Shown: positions 32,859-44,033, numbered from the stretch's first letter. The stretch: DNA of 64,000 nucleotides from Rhizomys pruinosus (GCA_009823505.1 VZQC01011939.1:1366640-1430639), one strand, 5' to 3'. Notes: generated by a model from the letters alone, not told the origin. Numbers and translations: made by a program.

Positions 32859-32892
<34 letters not shown>

Positions 32893-33045
32893 CCCAGCCT
32901 GCCAGGGGGTACACACACCATTGCACACATGTCGGAGGACAACTCGCAGGAATCCATTCTCCCCCACAAGGGAATCAGGGACAGAACTCAGGTCACCAGC
33001 CTTCATGGCAGGTGCCTTTACCTACTGAGCCATCTCCCTGGCCCC
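32859..33045 (-). mobile_element. B3-type SINE, antisense, with (CA)n
   Basis: A pure CA run (32859-32890) is followed by words ending tactgagccatctccctggcc, the reverse of a B3 head. Confidence 0.65.
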
Positions 33046-33262
33046 ACACCTTGCATTTGGAGATATAGTCTCTCCCTGGCCCAAGCTCACCAACTCAGCT
33101 AGGCCTACAGGACAGCTCACCCCAGGCCCAGGGGCAGCAGGACAGAGGCCTGGGTCCTGGGCTCTACCTGAGGGTCTAACGTCAGAAGTGACAGGGATGG
33201 GGAGAAGGGGCTGGGCCCCAGGGTGCAGGAAGATGGGATGCCAGCAGAAGATGCCAGGCAAG

Positions 33263-33405
33263 CTCGGCTCTGTGCACAGCCGTGGGAAGGGCAGGCAGGC
33301 TCGGCTCTGTGCACGGCTGTGGGAAGGGCAGACAGGCTCAGCTCTGTGCACGGCTGTGAGAAGGGCAGACAGGCTCGGCTCTGTGAGGGGCTGTGCGATC
33401 CTGGG
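33263..33405 (+). repeat. Minisatellite, 37-bp unit, ~3.8 copies
   Basis: Units begin ctcggctctgtgcac at 33263, 33300, 33337 (ctcagctctg) and 33374, each continuing with ggctgtg.gaagggcag.cagg. Confidence 0.93.
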
Positions 33406-33511
33406 CAGTGAGAGGAGAAGGAGCTGAGGTGGGGGAGTTATGGGATACAAATCAGCCATTTTGTTGAGGCTGGCTACTGCGACATGTGGAGTAGACTTAG
33501 GGATAGTGGGA

Positions 33512-33640
33512 AGCCCATCACAGCTCTCAGGGGCTGACCCCTCCTTCTGCTACCCAATGAGTAACAAACCAAGGCCAACACATTCACAGTGTGGGAACCA
33601 CTGACTGATGGGTGACCAACCTGGGAACCTCAAGCCTGAC
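33512..33640 (+). repeat. Left arm of a 129-bp inverted repeat
   Basis: This segment (agcccatcacagctctcagg through caagcctgac) is the reverse complement of 34268-34396 with only a few mismatches. Confidence 0.93.
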
Positions 33641-34069
33641 CCTCCACCTTCCAGCAACCCTGGCTCTCTCTCCCCCTGGGGCCCCCACACCTCCTCCACC
33701 TGTCACAGTGTCCCCAGGGTGACTGGCTGAGTTCTGAGTGCTGGATGAGGCTGGGAGCTATGATGGTGTGCCAGCCTACCAAAGGAATGCTTCCGCCCTG
33801 TTCTGCCTTCCCCCCAGACCCTGTGCATCTCCAAAGTCAAGGGTCTTCGATATTATCATCCCTCGGTATCTTTCCCCAAGTGATTGGTTCCAGATAGCAG
33901 AAGTCCAGCAGGCACAGCCCCTTCTGTGTGTATTTGAACGTGACCTGCTTTCCTCCTTCTGGGGAGATCTTTATATCCTCCTTAGATAAGTCTCCACACC
34001 TTATATGTTGGGAAGGATGAGCTAACACTGGTCATTTTGTTTGTTTTGGAAATAATGCCAAGGACCGGG

Positions 34070-34235
34070 GACATCAGTGGGTAAGAGCACTTTCTCTGTG
34101 CATGAGTACCTGAGTTTGCGGGCCCAGTGCTCAGGTCAAAGTTCAAAGCCATGTATGGCTGCACATGTCTGTGATCCCAGCATTGGGAGTGGTGGAGATG
34201 GACGGATACTGAGAGCTGGCTCTGGCCAGTCAGCC
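34070..34235 (+). mobile_element. B4-like SINE in the inverted-repeat spacer
   Basis: catcagtgggtaagagcac, gagtacctgagtttgcggg and tctgtgatcccagcattggg combine tRNA-type and B1-type words. Confidence 0.5.
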
Positions 34236-34267
34236 TAGCTGAAATGTCCTGGTCAGTGGGAGATTAT

Positions 34268-34396
34268 GTCAGCCTTGAGGTTCCAAGGTTGGTCACCCAT
34301 CAGTCAGTGGTTCCCACACTGTGAATGTGTTGGCCTTGGTTTGTTACTCATTGGGTAGTGGAAGGAGGGGTCAGCCCCTGAGAGCTGTGATGGGCT
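34268..34396 (-). repeat. Right arm of the 129-bp inverted repeat
   Basis: It is the reverse complement of 33512-33640 (gtcagccttgaggttcc through tgatgggct). The arms are separated by 627 bp. Confidence 0.93.
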
Positions 34397-34486
34397 CATC
34401 AAGGGTGTGTCACCCAGAACCATTCATGTGGTTGCTGCTTGAAAACCGGGTCTTCGCTGATGTTAACCAATCAGAGATGAGAATAC

Positions 34487-34795
34487 GGGTTCAGGAGAGA
34501 AAGCTCAGTGGGTAAAGCACTTGCCACAGAAACATGATGACCTGAGTCAGAGCCCAAGAAGTGAAGAACTAAGCTGGGTGTGGGGCGCCCCCCGCTTGTT
34601 ATCCCAGCACAGGGAGGTGGCGACAGGCAGATCCCTGGACCCCATGGCCAGGCAGCCTCTGAAAGGTGAGCTCAGACCATCTCAGAATCAAGGAGAAACA
34701 ACATCCGAGGTTGTCTTCCGGCCTCCACACACATGCCTGCATGCATACCCCACACACATGTACTCACATGAACATGTGCTTGCACACACAAAATG
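34487..34795 (+). mobile_element. B4-like composite SINE
   Basis: gagagaaagctcagtgggtaaag, a B1-like cttgttatcccagcacagggagg and a CA-rich tail with catgcctgcatgcataccc are in B4 order. Confidence 0.6.
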
Positions 34796-36390
34796 AGATT
34801 ATCGGGGACAGGGTTGGCCTGAACTCTGACAAGCTTCTGACAGAAGGAAGGAGAGGAGTAGCAGATATGATGGGAAAAGGTCAAGATTGGGGGTCCACTG
34901 CGGGAGGGCGTGCAGTCCAGGAGCTGGAAGAATCCAGGAAGGTGGCGTGCAGAGCAGCTGCATGCCTTGAGCAAAATCGGAGGATGAACTCCGCTAGGAT
35001 GCAGTTCTCCCAGCAAAACATCCACCATCTCCCTCAGGCCTTCACCCACACTCCTTGTCTAACCCTCACCCATGCTCAGGAAATCTACTGTTCCCTGGGA
35101 GCCCTGTGTGAAGTCACAGGGACAGAACAGATTTCTCCTGTGACCAGAGACCTGTCTCAGGCTGCTCTCTCTGTACCACCTTCCTGGTCACTCCTGCAGT
35201 TTAAGGATGTGGTATTGTCCTTCCAGTAGTCCTGATTAGAAAGCTCTGTATGTGGAGGGTAGTGCCGGCCTGCCCAGCTGAAATGCCAGGATGAAGTGTT
35301 CACTCCAAACATCCCCTCTGCCCTCCAAGCTCTGAAACCTGCTCCTCTGGGCACCCTGTGAATAGTTTCTTCCATAGTCTTCCACTAGTTTGGGACTACA
35401 TTTCAATACATGGCTCACTCCCATGGGTCTGGTCAGAAGCTTAAACCACACAAGTATTTAAGCAGATAGATTCTGATGGAGAAGAGCAAGGAAAGGTTGA
35501 CACCTGGGCACAGCCACTAGCTGGGTGGGCAGAAGGTCTTTATGCCTGCCTCGGAAGGCAGAGAGGATTTTGAGGCGGCAGCTGCAGAATGTGGTGACCC
35601 CAAACATCAGATGGGATGGGGAAATGACAATACAGACACTGGAAAGAGCAGCCTAGCCTCTCAGAGCTCAAGCACAGAACCCACCAAGAGGGTGTGGGTG
35701 TCTCTGAGGGTCTCAGTGTCCCTGGTTCTGTGAGGACTCAGAAGCTTTCCACTGGACTGGACTTATTCTGTTCTGGGAAGGCGCTCGGCTGCTAAAGCCC
35801 AGAAGCTTCCCTTCCAACCCATCACAGCTTCCAGGGCCCAAACAGGCATCGGACAGGACAGGATGCACCCTCCCACAGCACCCACTAGCATCCTCTGTGG
35901 GCACAGTCTTGCAGAGAGCAGCTGGCATTGTTCAAAACACACAGGTGGTGTCACAGAGCCCTCTGCAGGAGGGTTGAGAGACTGCCCCTTCACAGCGGGC
36001 ATGGTCTACCTCTTGGCTACACCATAGCCACCCCTCCACACACGTTGGAATCTGTCTTCCACAAATAGCACAACTTCATTCCTCCGGTGCCCACTGGCCA
36101 CCTGAGGTCACACCAAACATCTCTTCATGCCAGTAATGTACATTAGCTCTCCATGGCTGGTGCATGCATGGCCACAAGTGGAGACAGAGGTTACAGAGGA
36201 CTACAATCCGGGTGGTATTTCTTTGGGGGGATTCTCAAGGAGAACCCATTTCTAGACCTCTTGAGGACTCAGCTCTGGGGCTCCTCTCCTAAGCCCAAAG
36301 CCAGAAGGCTGCATTTTCCTGCATAGTAGCATCCACGCCTAAACATGTCCAGAAAGGCTCTTTGCTTTTATGAAGTCATATGATTGGACC
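34796..36390. other. Non-repetitive region, no gene recognised
   Basis: About 1.6 kb has no clear SINE. Reading frames (for example 34666-35229) match nothing I know and begin inside a SINE. Confidence 0.4.
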
Positions 36391-36393
36391 CAG

Positions 36394-36570
36394 TATATAT
36401 ATATATATATATATATACATATATCTTGGTCTTTTCGAGACAGGGTCTCCCTGTGGCCCCGGCTGTCCTGGAACTCACACTGTAGACCAGGCTGGCCTTG
36501 AACTCACAAAGATCCGCCTGCCTCTGCCTCCCAAGTGCTAGGATTAAAGGCGTGTGCCACGACACCCGGC
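36394..36570 (-). mobile_element. B1 SINE, antisense, preceded by (TA)n
   Basis: A TA run (36394-36422) is followed by tcttttcgagacagggtctcc and aggattaaaggcgtgtgccac. CpGs are retained. Confidence 0.92.
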
Positions 36571-36599
36571 TTGACCCAATATAATTTAGAGGTCCTGAG

Positions 36600-36830
36600 G
36601 TGACCCCTTCCTGCATTGTCCCAATAATGGCCCTAACTGGGAAGTTTTGGGACAAACTGAATATAGAGGGCAATACTGGTGTGCCCGGTGTGCCCGCTGG
36701 GGTGCCAGGACCCACTGCTCACCTCACACAGCCCCTCCGCCCACCCTACCCCCTGCTCTGAATGAAATTCCTCTTCATCCGTTAGAATAAATGACTTCTT
36801 TCTAGAGGACCGTGATGGTTCATCTTGATT
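36600..36830 (+). mobile_element. Possible rodent interspersed repeat fragment
   Basis: The segment around gaatgaaattcctcttcatccg...agaataaatgac resembles repeat 3' ends elsewhere in the window. The assignment is weak. Confidence 0.25.
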
Positions 36831-37604
36831 GTAACCTGACTGGATCTGGAATCAACTAAAACACTAGCCACTGGGTGCTCCTACAAGGGACTTTCTTGAC
36901 CAGATTATTTGAGGTGTAAGACCCACCTAAAACACAGCCCTTTCTGGTGGTATCAGAATCAGCATTCAGAACCAGGTTCTTTAGGCTTCCAGCATAGACA
37001 TTCAGTCTTGACCCTATACAGCTCTTGGCACACTGGATCTTTAATTGCACGTGCTCTATGGCTTCCTGGGGAGTCTCTCTTTAGGTACCAAGACAGCAGC
37101 AACAAGCCCAAGAAACCATTTTATCCCAGACTACTGTGGTGAACCTGTGAGTTTACCAGGGAGGCTTACAGGTGTGTGAAACTTACAGGAAGCTATACCT
37201 GAGAGGTGTTCCCTTCCAGAGATTGTTAACCATTCCAATATCCTTAAGGAGGGGCAGATCTCATGAGCCTCCCCCTCCTCCTTGTGAGGAAATACTACCG
37301 GCCCAACCCTGTGAGACTCCCACCTGATCATCACAGCTGCACCGATCCATGATGGCAACTATCTCGTCCAAACCGGAGGGAACAGACATACACCACCTTC
37401 AAGGCTTTTCTGTCATCTGAGGACACCTGGTCACAGGCTCAGGAGCCATCTCTGGGGTCCATTGTGGCATTTATGGCAGTCTCATCCTGTTGCTAACCTA
37501 GACCACATCACAATGGCTCCAACAGCACCGTCTAGAGGATAAAGAGAGAGAGAAGAGCGCATGCACAGAGAAGCCAGCATGGGCTGCTGTGGTCCAAGAA
37601 AAAA
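36831..37604. other. No gene recognised
   Basis: Unique-looking sequence without supportable exon. Confidence 0.4.
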
Positions 37605-38035
37605 ATTGACACACACACATATATGCATATATGCACACACATATATACAGACATTGCACACTCATATCCACATATACAGACTTGTACATATACATGCACA
37701 CACTCAAGCTCATATACATACATGCATACACATATACACACATACACGCACACATTCACACACACTTATACACACATATATGGACATATAAATACATAGA
37801 CTCACACATATACATACATGCACAGCCTATACACATATATGCACACATTCATATACTCATATACACACATATACACATACACACATATATGCTCATAAAT
37901 ACATAGACTCACATATATACATATGTGCACAGCCTCACATACACATGTACATATGCATCCACATATATATACCCACATATATACACCATTCATACACTCA
38001 CACATATAGACGTGCATTTAATATACGCACATTAT
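37605..38035 (+). repeat. CA/TATA-rich alternating purine-pyrimidine tract
   Basis: About 430 bp is built of cacaca, catata and acatac words with no fixed period. The Tyr/His/Cys-rich frames on both strands are composition artefacts. Confidence 0.93.
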
Positions 38036-38580
38036 TACAATATTGTTCATATTACAATAACATTTAAAGCTAGAAACTCACCCACAGTTGCTGAGGCTGG
38101 TCATGGGCCTCTAGTGCAGCCCACTCCATGCTCCCTGCATGATGGTTGGTAGAGTACGTCTCCAGGCCTGGGGAGATGGGCTGAGAGCCTAGGGGTGCAG
38201 GGCGAGGCTCCTCACTTGTCTGACTGCTGGTGAACAGCTCTCTTTATTTTTTATATCACTCTGGAAGGACAGAACTGCCTCCCAGAGCATGCCGTGGACT
38301 CCGGAAACAGTTCGCCTGCTGTGTAGCTGCTCCTTCTCCCCCAAGAAACCTGCTCCAGCCAGTGAGAGCAGCTGCCTTCCTTGCCTTACGTTCACAGTGT
38401 CCACCAACCACCACCACCACATCCTCTTCAGGAACAGCTTGTGTCAACTCCAGGAGCTCAAGGGGGACACCCAGGTGGATGGTCCTTTGGGGTCAGAGTT
38501 TATTAAAGGGGTTTTTAATGCCATAACCATACGGAGAGCAGAACCAATCCAGGGAGATCAGGGCTTGTAGTCCTCGCTCT
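38036..38580. other. No gene recognised
   Basis: A short accaccaccacc run lies at 38405-38420. No exon can be supported. Confidence 0.4.
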
Positions 38581-38793
38581 GTTCTAGTTTGCCGTCCATT
38601 GCTGTGACTGAACACTCTGACCAATACCGACTTGGGGAGGAAAGGGTTTATTCAGCTTGCATCTCCCTGGTCACAGTTCATCACTGAGGGAGCCCAAGGT
38701 AGGAACTCAGGGCAGGAGCCTGGAGGCAGGAGCTGAAGTACAGGCCATGGAGGAATGCTGCTTCCTGGCTTGCTCCCCTGGCCCATGCTCAGC

Positions 38794-38795
<2 letters not shown>
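38581..38795 (+). mobile_element. URR1-type transposon, left part (interrupted)
   Basis: It begins gttctagtttgccgtcc and matches 784-1000. It breaks at gcccatgctcagcct and resumes at 39957, with ~1.16 kb of retroposed DNA between. Confidence 0.65.
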
Positions 38796-38835
<40 letters not shown>

Positions 38836-39419
38836 ACCAAGTTTTATTGAATACATTTTATATATATAATCAAATAACATTAAAACTGTATACACGCAGT
38901 TGTCATGCTAATTATGACTTCTAAAGTTTCCTTAAAACATTATATTATCAAATATCTTGGACTATTGTTCCTTAAAGAATTACCAAGGTAAGTTCTGAGG
39001 TCTCTGGTCACAAAATCTTCATAAATCAATCCATCAGTCAGTCACTATGTAACTTTGTTACCATTTTCTTTTTGATGAAAATGTTTAAAGAACACCCTCT
39101 TAGACTGATTCAAGCATACACTACAAAATTGTTCATTATGGATACCATGTTGTACATTAGATTCTCAGGGTTTACTGATTTTTGTGTAAATAAAATTTTG
39201 TAGCTTTTATCAGTAATTTCTCATTTCCCGCTTCTACTGTATAAAGCCATCCCCATATAACCTTGCTTTATGTATGCTTTGTTATAAAAACACCATATCC
39301 AGCCAGGTGTAGTGGTGCACGCCTTTAATCCTAGCACTTGGGAGGCAGAGGCAGGTGGATCTCTGTGAGTTCCAGGACAGCCGAAGCTATAGGAAGACCC
39401 CGTCTCAAAAAGATGAAAA

Positions 39420-39454
<35 letters not shown>

Positions 39455-39713
39455 AATCACCATATCCTTTTTCAGTACATCATTACTTCATTAGCATCAA
39501 ATTCACATCTAAGAGCTTGTAGTTTATGCTTTGAACAAAGCTTATAAAACAATGTATTTTTCTGCTTGAAGCAGGTCACAGCCTTCTTGCACTCCAGTAC
39601 TCTAAGCAACACTTCAACTCTGTGCTTTGAGAGCATCTATCCCAGCCTTTGATGTTCATGATTCTACTCTTAGCTTTTTATTTTTACATTCCTTTCTTAT
39701 AGCAAATTTACAA
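38796..39713 (-). mobile_element. Retroposed 3' end, antisense, with (GAAA)n tail
   Basis: Read on the minus strand it ends in a polyadenylation signal (AATAAA, about 38846-38851) followed by an A-rich (GAAA)n tail at 38796-38835. The terminal ~450 bp resemble the 3' untranslated end of old mammalian LINE-1 elements. The word agcct occurs at both borders (38791-38795, 39714-39718). A processed transcript carrying such a sequence is the alternative. Confidence 0.5.
39301..39457 (+). mobile_element. B1 SINE with internal deletion and perfect 10-bp target duplication
   Basis: It is flanked by caccatatcc at 39291-39300 and 39458-39467. The usual ~30 bp of ggccagcctggtctac is missing between gtgagttcc and aggacagcc. 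The tail is (AAAT)n. Confidence 0.95.
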
Positions 39714-39718
39714 AGCCT

Positions 39719-39950
39719 TTCTTTTTTTTTAATTTTTAAATTTATTTTTGTATGTGTATGAATGTTCTGTCTGCATGTAGGTTTGTGCACCCGTGTCGTG
39801 CAATGCCTCAGAGGTCAGAAGAGGGTGTCGGATTCCCCTGGAACTGGAGTTACAGACGGTTCTCAGCCTCCATGTGGGTGCTGGGGATCGAACCTGGGTC
39901 CTCCGCAAGAGCAGTCGGCGCTCTTAACCGCTAGGCTATCTCTCCAGCCC
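39719..39950 (-). mobile_element. B2 SINE, antisense
   Basis: It runs from T-rich tail to tctctccagccc and is flanked by aagcct at 39713-39718 and 39951-39956. It has the single, not the duplicated, ccctggaactggagtt segment. Confidence 0.92.
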
Positions 39951-39956
39951 AAGCCT

Positions 39957-40140
39957 GCTTTCTTATACAGTACACAACAACCTGCCTAGGGGTGGCACCA
40001 CCCACAGTGGGCTACCACATCCCTCAGTAATCAAGACAGCACTCCACAGACATGGGCGCAGGCCAGTCCCATAAAATTAATTCCCCAATTGAGGCTCCCT
40101 CAACCCATGTGTCAAGTTGACAGAAAAGCTGTCCAGCACA
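39957..40140 (+). mobile_element. URR1-type transposon, right part
   Basis: It continues the element broken at 38795 and ends gtcaagttgac...cagcaca, as in the copies at 1187 and 14878. Confidence 0.65.
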
Positions 40141-41419
40141 GTCTCATTAATAAAAGAATTTAAAAGTGAACTCAAATGGAAGCTCATGGTCAGACTTACT
40201 ATAGTTTAAGAGAAAAACCCTCAGAACAGACAAGCTGCCTATCCCAGCAGCTGCTCAGAGGAGGCAGATGAAAGAGAGAAGGAAGGAACCACGACAGCCG
40301 TGTGAGCCAGCATGGACGACAGATTTGAGGCAGACTAGCTGCCACGGGGCAGGGAAGGGAGTTTCGAGAAAGAATAGGGAACCCCAAATGTGGGAGCAGC
40401 ATTGGTACCAGGGAAAACACGCCCAGAGAAGACACGGAAAGAAGAGAGGTTACGCTTTTCAAAGAGAATTTAGAAAAGCAGGCAGACAGACCCTCTTCTG
40501 TTAACCAGAAGTTTTCTCATAACAGGCCTTTATTGCTATGGTAACAGCATTGGTGGGGTCTCTAAAAAGAGCTCAGGCCTCAACATGGTAGATAAAGAGC
40601 ATACTGGTTTTCTGATGAGAGTTCAGGTCTATGAGACAGATTAGGGATCCCTTCTTATAAGTCTCAGAGGAAGGGTAGTGTGCTTTGGGTCACGCTGACC
40701 TGGTGGCAGCAGAGAAGAGAGGGAGCTTTGCCTTCCCACGAAGGAATCTGACAGGGAGGTATAGGGGAAGTGGGGAAGAGGGCACATCCAGTTGAGTGCA
40801 CCTGTTATACAGGTGGAGGATGGGGCACCCTCTGCTGATTGTGAGTCTGGCAACCTGGGGTCTAGAAACTTCCTTAGGGACTTGAGCCTGCAACTCTCCT
40901 GGGATCTGGGCACCTGCGGAGTCTGTTAAGGGCTCAGAGATTAATGGACAGGCTCTGGATATGGGCCAGCCATTTCCTTACAGAAAAATGAGGTGCGTGT
41001 GCCCTGAGCTTCAGCGTGGTCTGGGTTCTGACAGTCCAGTTCAGTGTGGCTTTCACATGTGTGAGGATTTGGGGACCAGCTTTGGCCTGAGGATCCCTGA
41101 GGTGTCCAGGCTCAGGTCCAAAGACACCCAGAGACACATGTCCTCAGACTGAGTGTGGGTGTCACAGTTTTCTTTCCCAGGATGCTACAGACCAGGAGGC
41201 TCTTGAAGGGTTCCCAGCTCAGATCCAAGCGCTGTAAGATTCATGTGCCTGAAGTCACCATGTACAAGATTAAAACAGATTCTTGAATTGGATTAGATTT
41301 CTCTGCTAAAGTCAGAATGTTAACACCTCTTCCCTTCTGTCAAGCAATGCTCCATTCAATAATTCAGTAGTCATCATTTAATCAATCCTTTTTAATCACT
41401 TCTTTATCAAAAGGTTGAA
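40141..41419. other. Non-repetitive region, no gene recognised
   Basis: No SINE is visible over ~1.3 kb. It contains an RFX-like palindrome (40532-40545). Confidence 0.4.
40532..40545. promoter_or_regulatory. RFX-like palindromic site
   Basis: attgctatggtaac differs from the RFX palindrome gttgctatggtaac form by one base. It is isolated in intergenic-type sequence; binding is inferred only. Confidence 0.35.
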
Positions 41420-41560
41420 AGGAGTTGGGAGGGGTGGTGAACACCGGTAAATCCAGCACACTAGAGTTAGAGATAGGAGGAATGCGCGTTCCATGAGGAG
41501 GAATGCGCGTTCCAGGCCAGCCAAGGGAGACCAAGGCTGAGCACCCGTCTGGTCTGCAAG
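41420..41560 (+). mobile_element. Old B1-like SINE with a small internal duplication
   Basis: gggaggggtggtgaacacc and cgttccaggccagccaaggg are diverged B1 words. gaggaatgcgcgttcca is duplicated in tandem. Confidence 0.45.
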
Positions 41561-41711
41561 CCCATGTCTGCCAGCTGCCCCAGGAACTGCAGGGGACAGA
41601 GGACTCTCCCAGCCTCCCAGGAGGGGCCCAGTCTTGCTGACTTTGACTTCAGCTTCTAAAGCCAGGCAGGGCTGAACTTCTGTTGCTCTTAGATGCCCAG
41701 CTTGTTATCAG

Positions 41712-41873
41712 AGTTTTTTTTTTTTTTTTGTCTTTTTGAGACAGGGTCTCCCTGTAGCCCCAGCTGTCCTGGAACTCACTGTGTAGACCAGGCTGGCTTT
41801 GAACTCACAGAGATCCACCTGCCTCTGCCTCCCAAGTGCTAAGATTAAAGGCATGCACCACCACTCCCAGCTA
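41712..41873 (-). mobile_element. B1 SINE, antisense
   Basis: An 18-base T run is followed by gtctttttgagacagggtctcc, and the element ends gcatgcaccaccactcccagc. Confidence 0.93.
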
Positions 41874-42429
41874 TCAAAGATTTTAAGGTATAAGCCTGGG
41901 TACTGGCACCCCTAAGAGGTCAGGCTCAGCCATGCGTCCTCAATGAAACAGACAAGAAACAGTGGAAAGCAGAGGAGAGATTCATTCAACTTGGCCACTT
42001 GGGGAAGAGGAACAAAGGTCCCGTGACCCCAAGTCCATCTCTGGTCCCGACAAGAAGCTTAGGTGTAAGCAGAGGCAGGAGGTCTGCATAGCTGGAAGTC
42101 CTGGGCAGGGTGTGTCCCCATCACTGACCCGGCACTGTCTCAGCTCCAGTCTCTCCTGCAAGGGGTCTGACAAGGTGTTGGAACCCTGTGGAATCTCCCC
42201 CTGGGAGACAAGCTCCCCTCCGGTTGGGACCTGGCTTCAGCCTCTCCCCTCCCCAGCGTGAGATCTGGGGAAGTCCCAGTTCCTGGGTTGGGGGGATGGG
42301 GCCCATGGTGTCAAAGGTTGGACAGCCAGAGGGAGGGGTCCAAGTGTCTCTTTAGAGTGACTATCCTCTCCTGCTAGGTCGGTCACAATTTGAGGTAACC
42401 GGGCAGCTGGGCCTGGTCTACATAAGAAA
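41874..42429. other. No gene recognised
   Basis: Unique-looking sequence without supportable exon. Confidence 0.4.
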
Positions 42430-42612
42430 GATATCTGAGTAAGCCAGTGAGCAGCGTTCCTCCATGGCCTCGGCTTCAGTTCCTGCCTCCAGGCCCCTGA
42501 CCTGAGCTCCCCGGATGGTGATGAGTAACCAGTAAGATGGAATAAGCCTTTTCCTCACCCAAATTGCTTTTGGCCAGTGTTTTATCAGAGCAACTGAAAA
42601 GCAGATTAACAA
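42430..42612 (+). mobile_element. Rodent interspersed repeat fragment
   Basis: aataagccttttcctcaccc and ttttggccagtgttttatcag recur at 56550-56600. The family is not named with confidence. Confidence 0.5.
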
Positions 42613-42617
42613 ATTGC

Positions 42618-42756
42618 ATCGCTGGGCGTGGTGGCATATGCCTTTAATTCCAGCACTCAGGGGCAGAGGCTGGTGGATCTCTGTGAGTTCAAGTCCACCC
42701 TGGTCTACAGAGTGAGTAGGCCAGCTGGGACTAGAGGGAGACCATGTCTCAAAATA

Positions 42757-42789
<33 letters not shown>

Positions 42790-42800
42790 AAGAAAGAAAG
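42618..42800 (+). mobile_element. B1 SINE with long A and GAAA tail
   Basis: gctgggcgtggtggcatatgcc and tctacagagtgagtaggcc are followed by a ~28-base A run and agaaagaaag. Confidence 0.92.
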
Positions 42801-43468
42801 AAACTGCATCAGAGAAGACTTCAGGCAAGTGGGTTCCACAGGGGACACTTCACCTCGAAAGGAAAGACAAGGGAATGGGTGACTCAAGACAGCACAGGCC
42901 TTTGTGTGGGGAAAAAGACTATGGTTGGGGGGGTTGCTGTGCTCTGCTTACAGGCTCAGGTAGTTAATGGGCAGATGGTAAAAGGCCAGGAAGAAGGTTG
43001 AAAAATCTTTTTTGGCCTGTAGTTGGCCATTTGTGGGGGTCACCAGGGAGTGGTCAGTTAAAGAATGTCAGGTGACTGATAAGCATCTCTCCCTAGTGGA
43101 GGTCCCTAGGGCAGGACAGTCAGGAATCTAGAGAAACTAGTTTTGTTAGTTCTGGAAACCAAATTACTGTAGTTATACGGAAATTCTCACAATTCAACCA
43201 AAATGGAGGTAGTTTTATAAAACAATGCGGCCCTGGCTGGGGATGCGTTCTTCCAGTGAGAGGAGGAGAAAAAAATGAAGGTGATGCCAGGTGGAGGGCA
43301 GAGGGGCAAGGAGCCAAGAGTCCTCTCCATCCGAGACAATGGAAGCATGCAGAGAAGCCCCCGCCCCAGCCCTGCAGGGGGAATGGGACCAAGAGACACA
43401 GCCCAGGAGACAGATTAATGGCTTCCATCCCACAGCATAATTCCTTGGCAAACAGGGACACGGCAGCA

Positions 43469-43478
43469 ATTACGTAAT
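43469..43478. promoter_or_regulatory. PAR-bZIP / C/EBP-type palindrome
   Basis: attacgtaat is a perfect 10-bp palindrome and the ideal D-box (DBP/TEF/HLF, NFIL3) recognition sequence, also usable by C/EBP. The CpG in it is retained. Confidence 0.4.
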
Positions 43479-43572
43479 GCGAGTTTGCCAGCAGTGTTAT
43501 GGAGCTGCACCCAAGAGGCCTTGGCTCTGCTTCCCTAAGGAGAGCCAGGAGGAGGAGTAGCAGGAAGGGCTG

Positions 43573-43617
43573 GGGGTCCCCTCTCAGGGGCGGGGTCCCC
43601 TCTCAGGGGCGGGGTCC
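43573..43617 (+). repeat. Short tandem repeat, 19-bp unit
   Basis: ggggtcccctctcaggggc is present about 2.4 times. Each unit also contains the self-complementary pair cccct...agggg. Confidence 0.85.
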
Positions 43618-43674
43618 CTGCTGCCACCAGGCACCTTTCCCACAGGCTCCCTGCAAAGCGTATCAGTGACTTCT

Positions 43675-43826
43675 CTCCTTGGTCTGACAAAACACCTGAC
43701 AAAACCAACTTAAGTAAGAAGGTTGATCCAGCTCACAGTCTGAGGACGCAGTCCATCGTGGCAGGGAGGCATGGCGGCGTGGGCATGAGGCTGGCCACAT
43801 CACATCCATGGTCAGGAAGCACTGAG
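43675..43826 (+). mobile_element. URR1-type transposon fragment
   Basis: gacaaaacacctgacaaaacc and gcagtccatcgtggcaggg are words of the same rodent repeat class as 52303-52596. Confidence 0.45.
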
Positions 43827-43827
43827 A

Positions 43828-44030
43828 AGGGCTGGAGAGAGTTGGCTCAGCCATTAGGAGCACTTGCTGCTCTTACAAAGGAAGCGGGTTAGATTCCCAG
43901 CATCCACGTGGCAGCTAACAACTGCATAACTCCAATTCCAGGGATCCAACACCCTCTTCTGGCCTTCCAGGCATTGCGAGCACGGGTGCACTTACATACC
44001 TGTATACACATAAAATCAAAATTAAAAAAA
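43828..44030 (+). mobile_element. B2 SINE without the internal duplication
   Basis: ggctggagagagttggctc, a single aactccaattccaggga, caccctcttctggcc and an A-tail are present. The CTCF-like word is kept. Confidence 0.88.
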
Positions 44031-44033
44031 ATT

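Larger units (their letters stand above)
42801..43674. other. Unique region with a bZIP palindrome, no gene recognised
   Basis: It contains attacgtaat (43469-43478) and a 19-bp tandem repeat (43573-43617). No exon can be supported. Confidence 0.4.
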
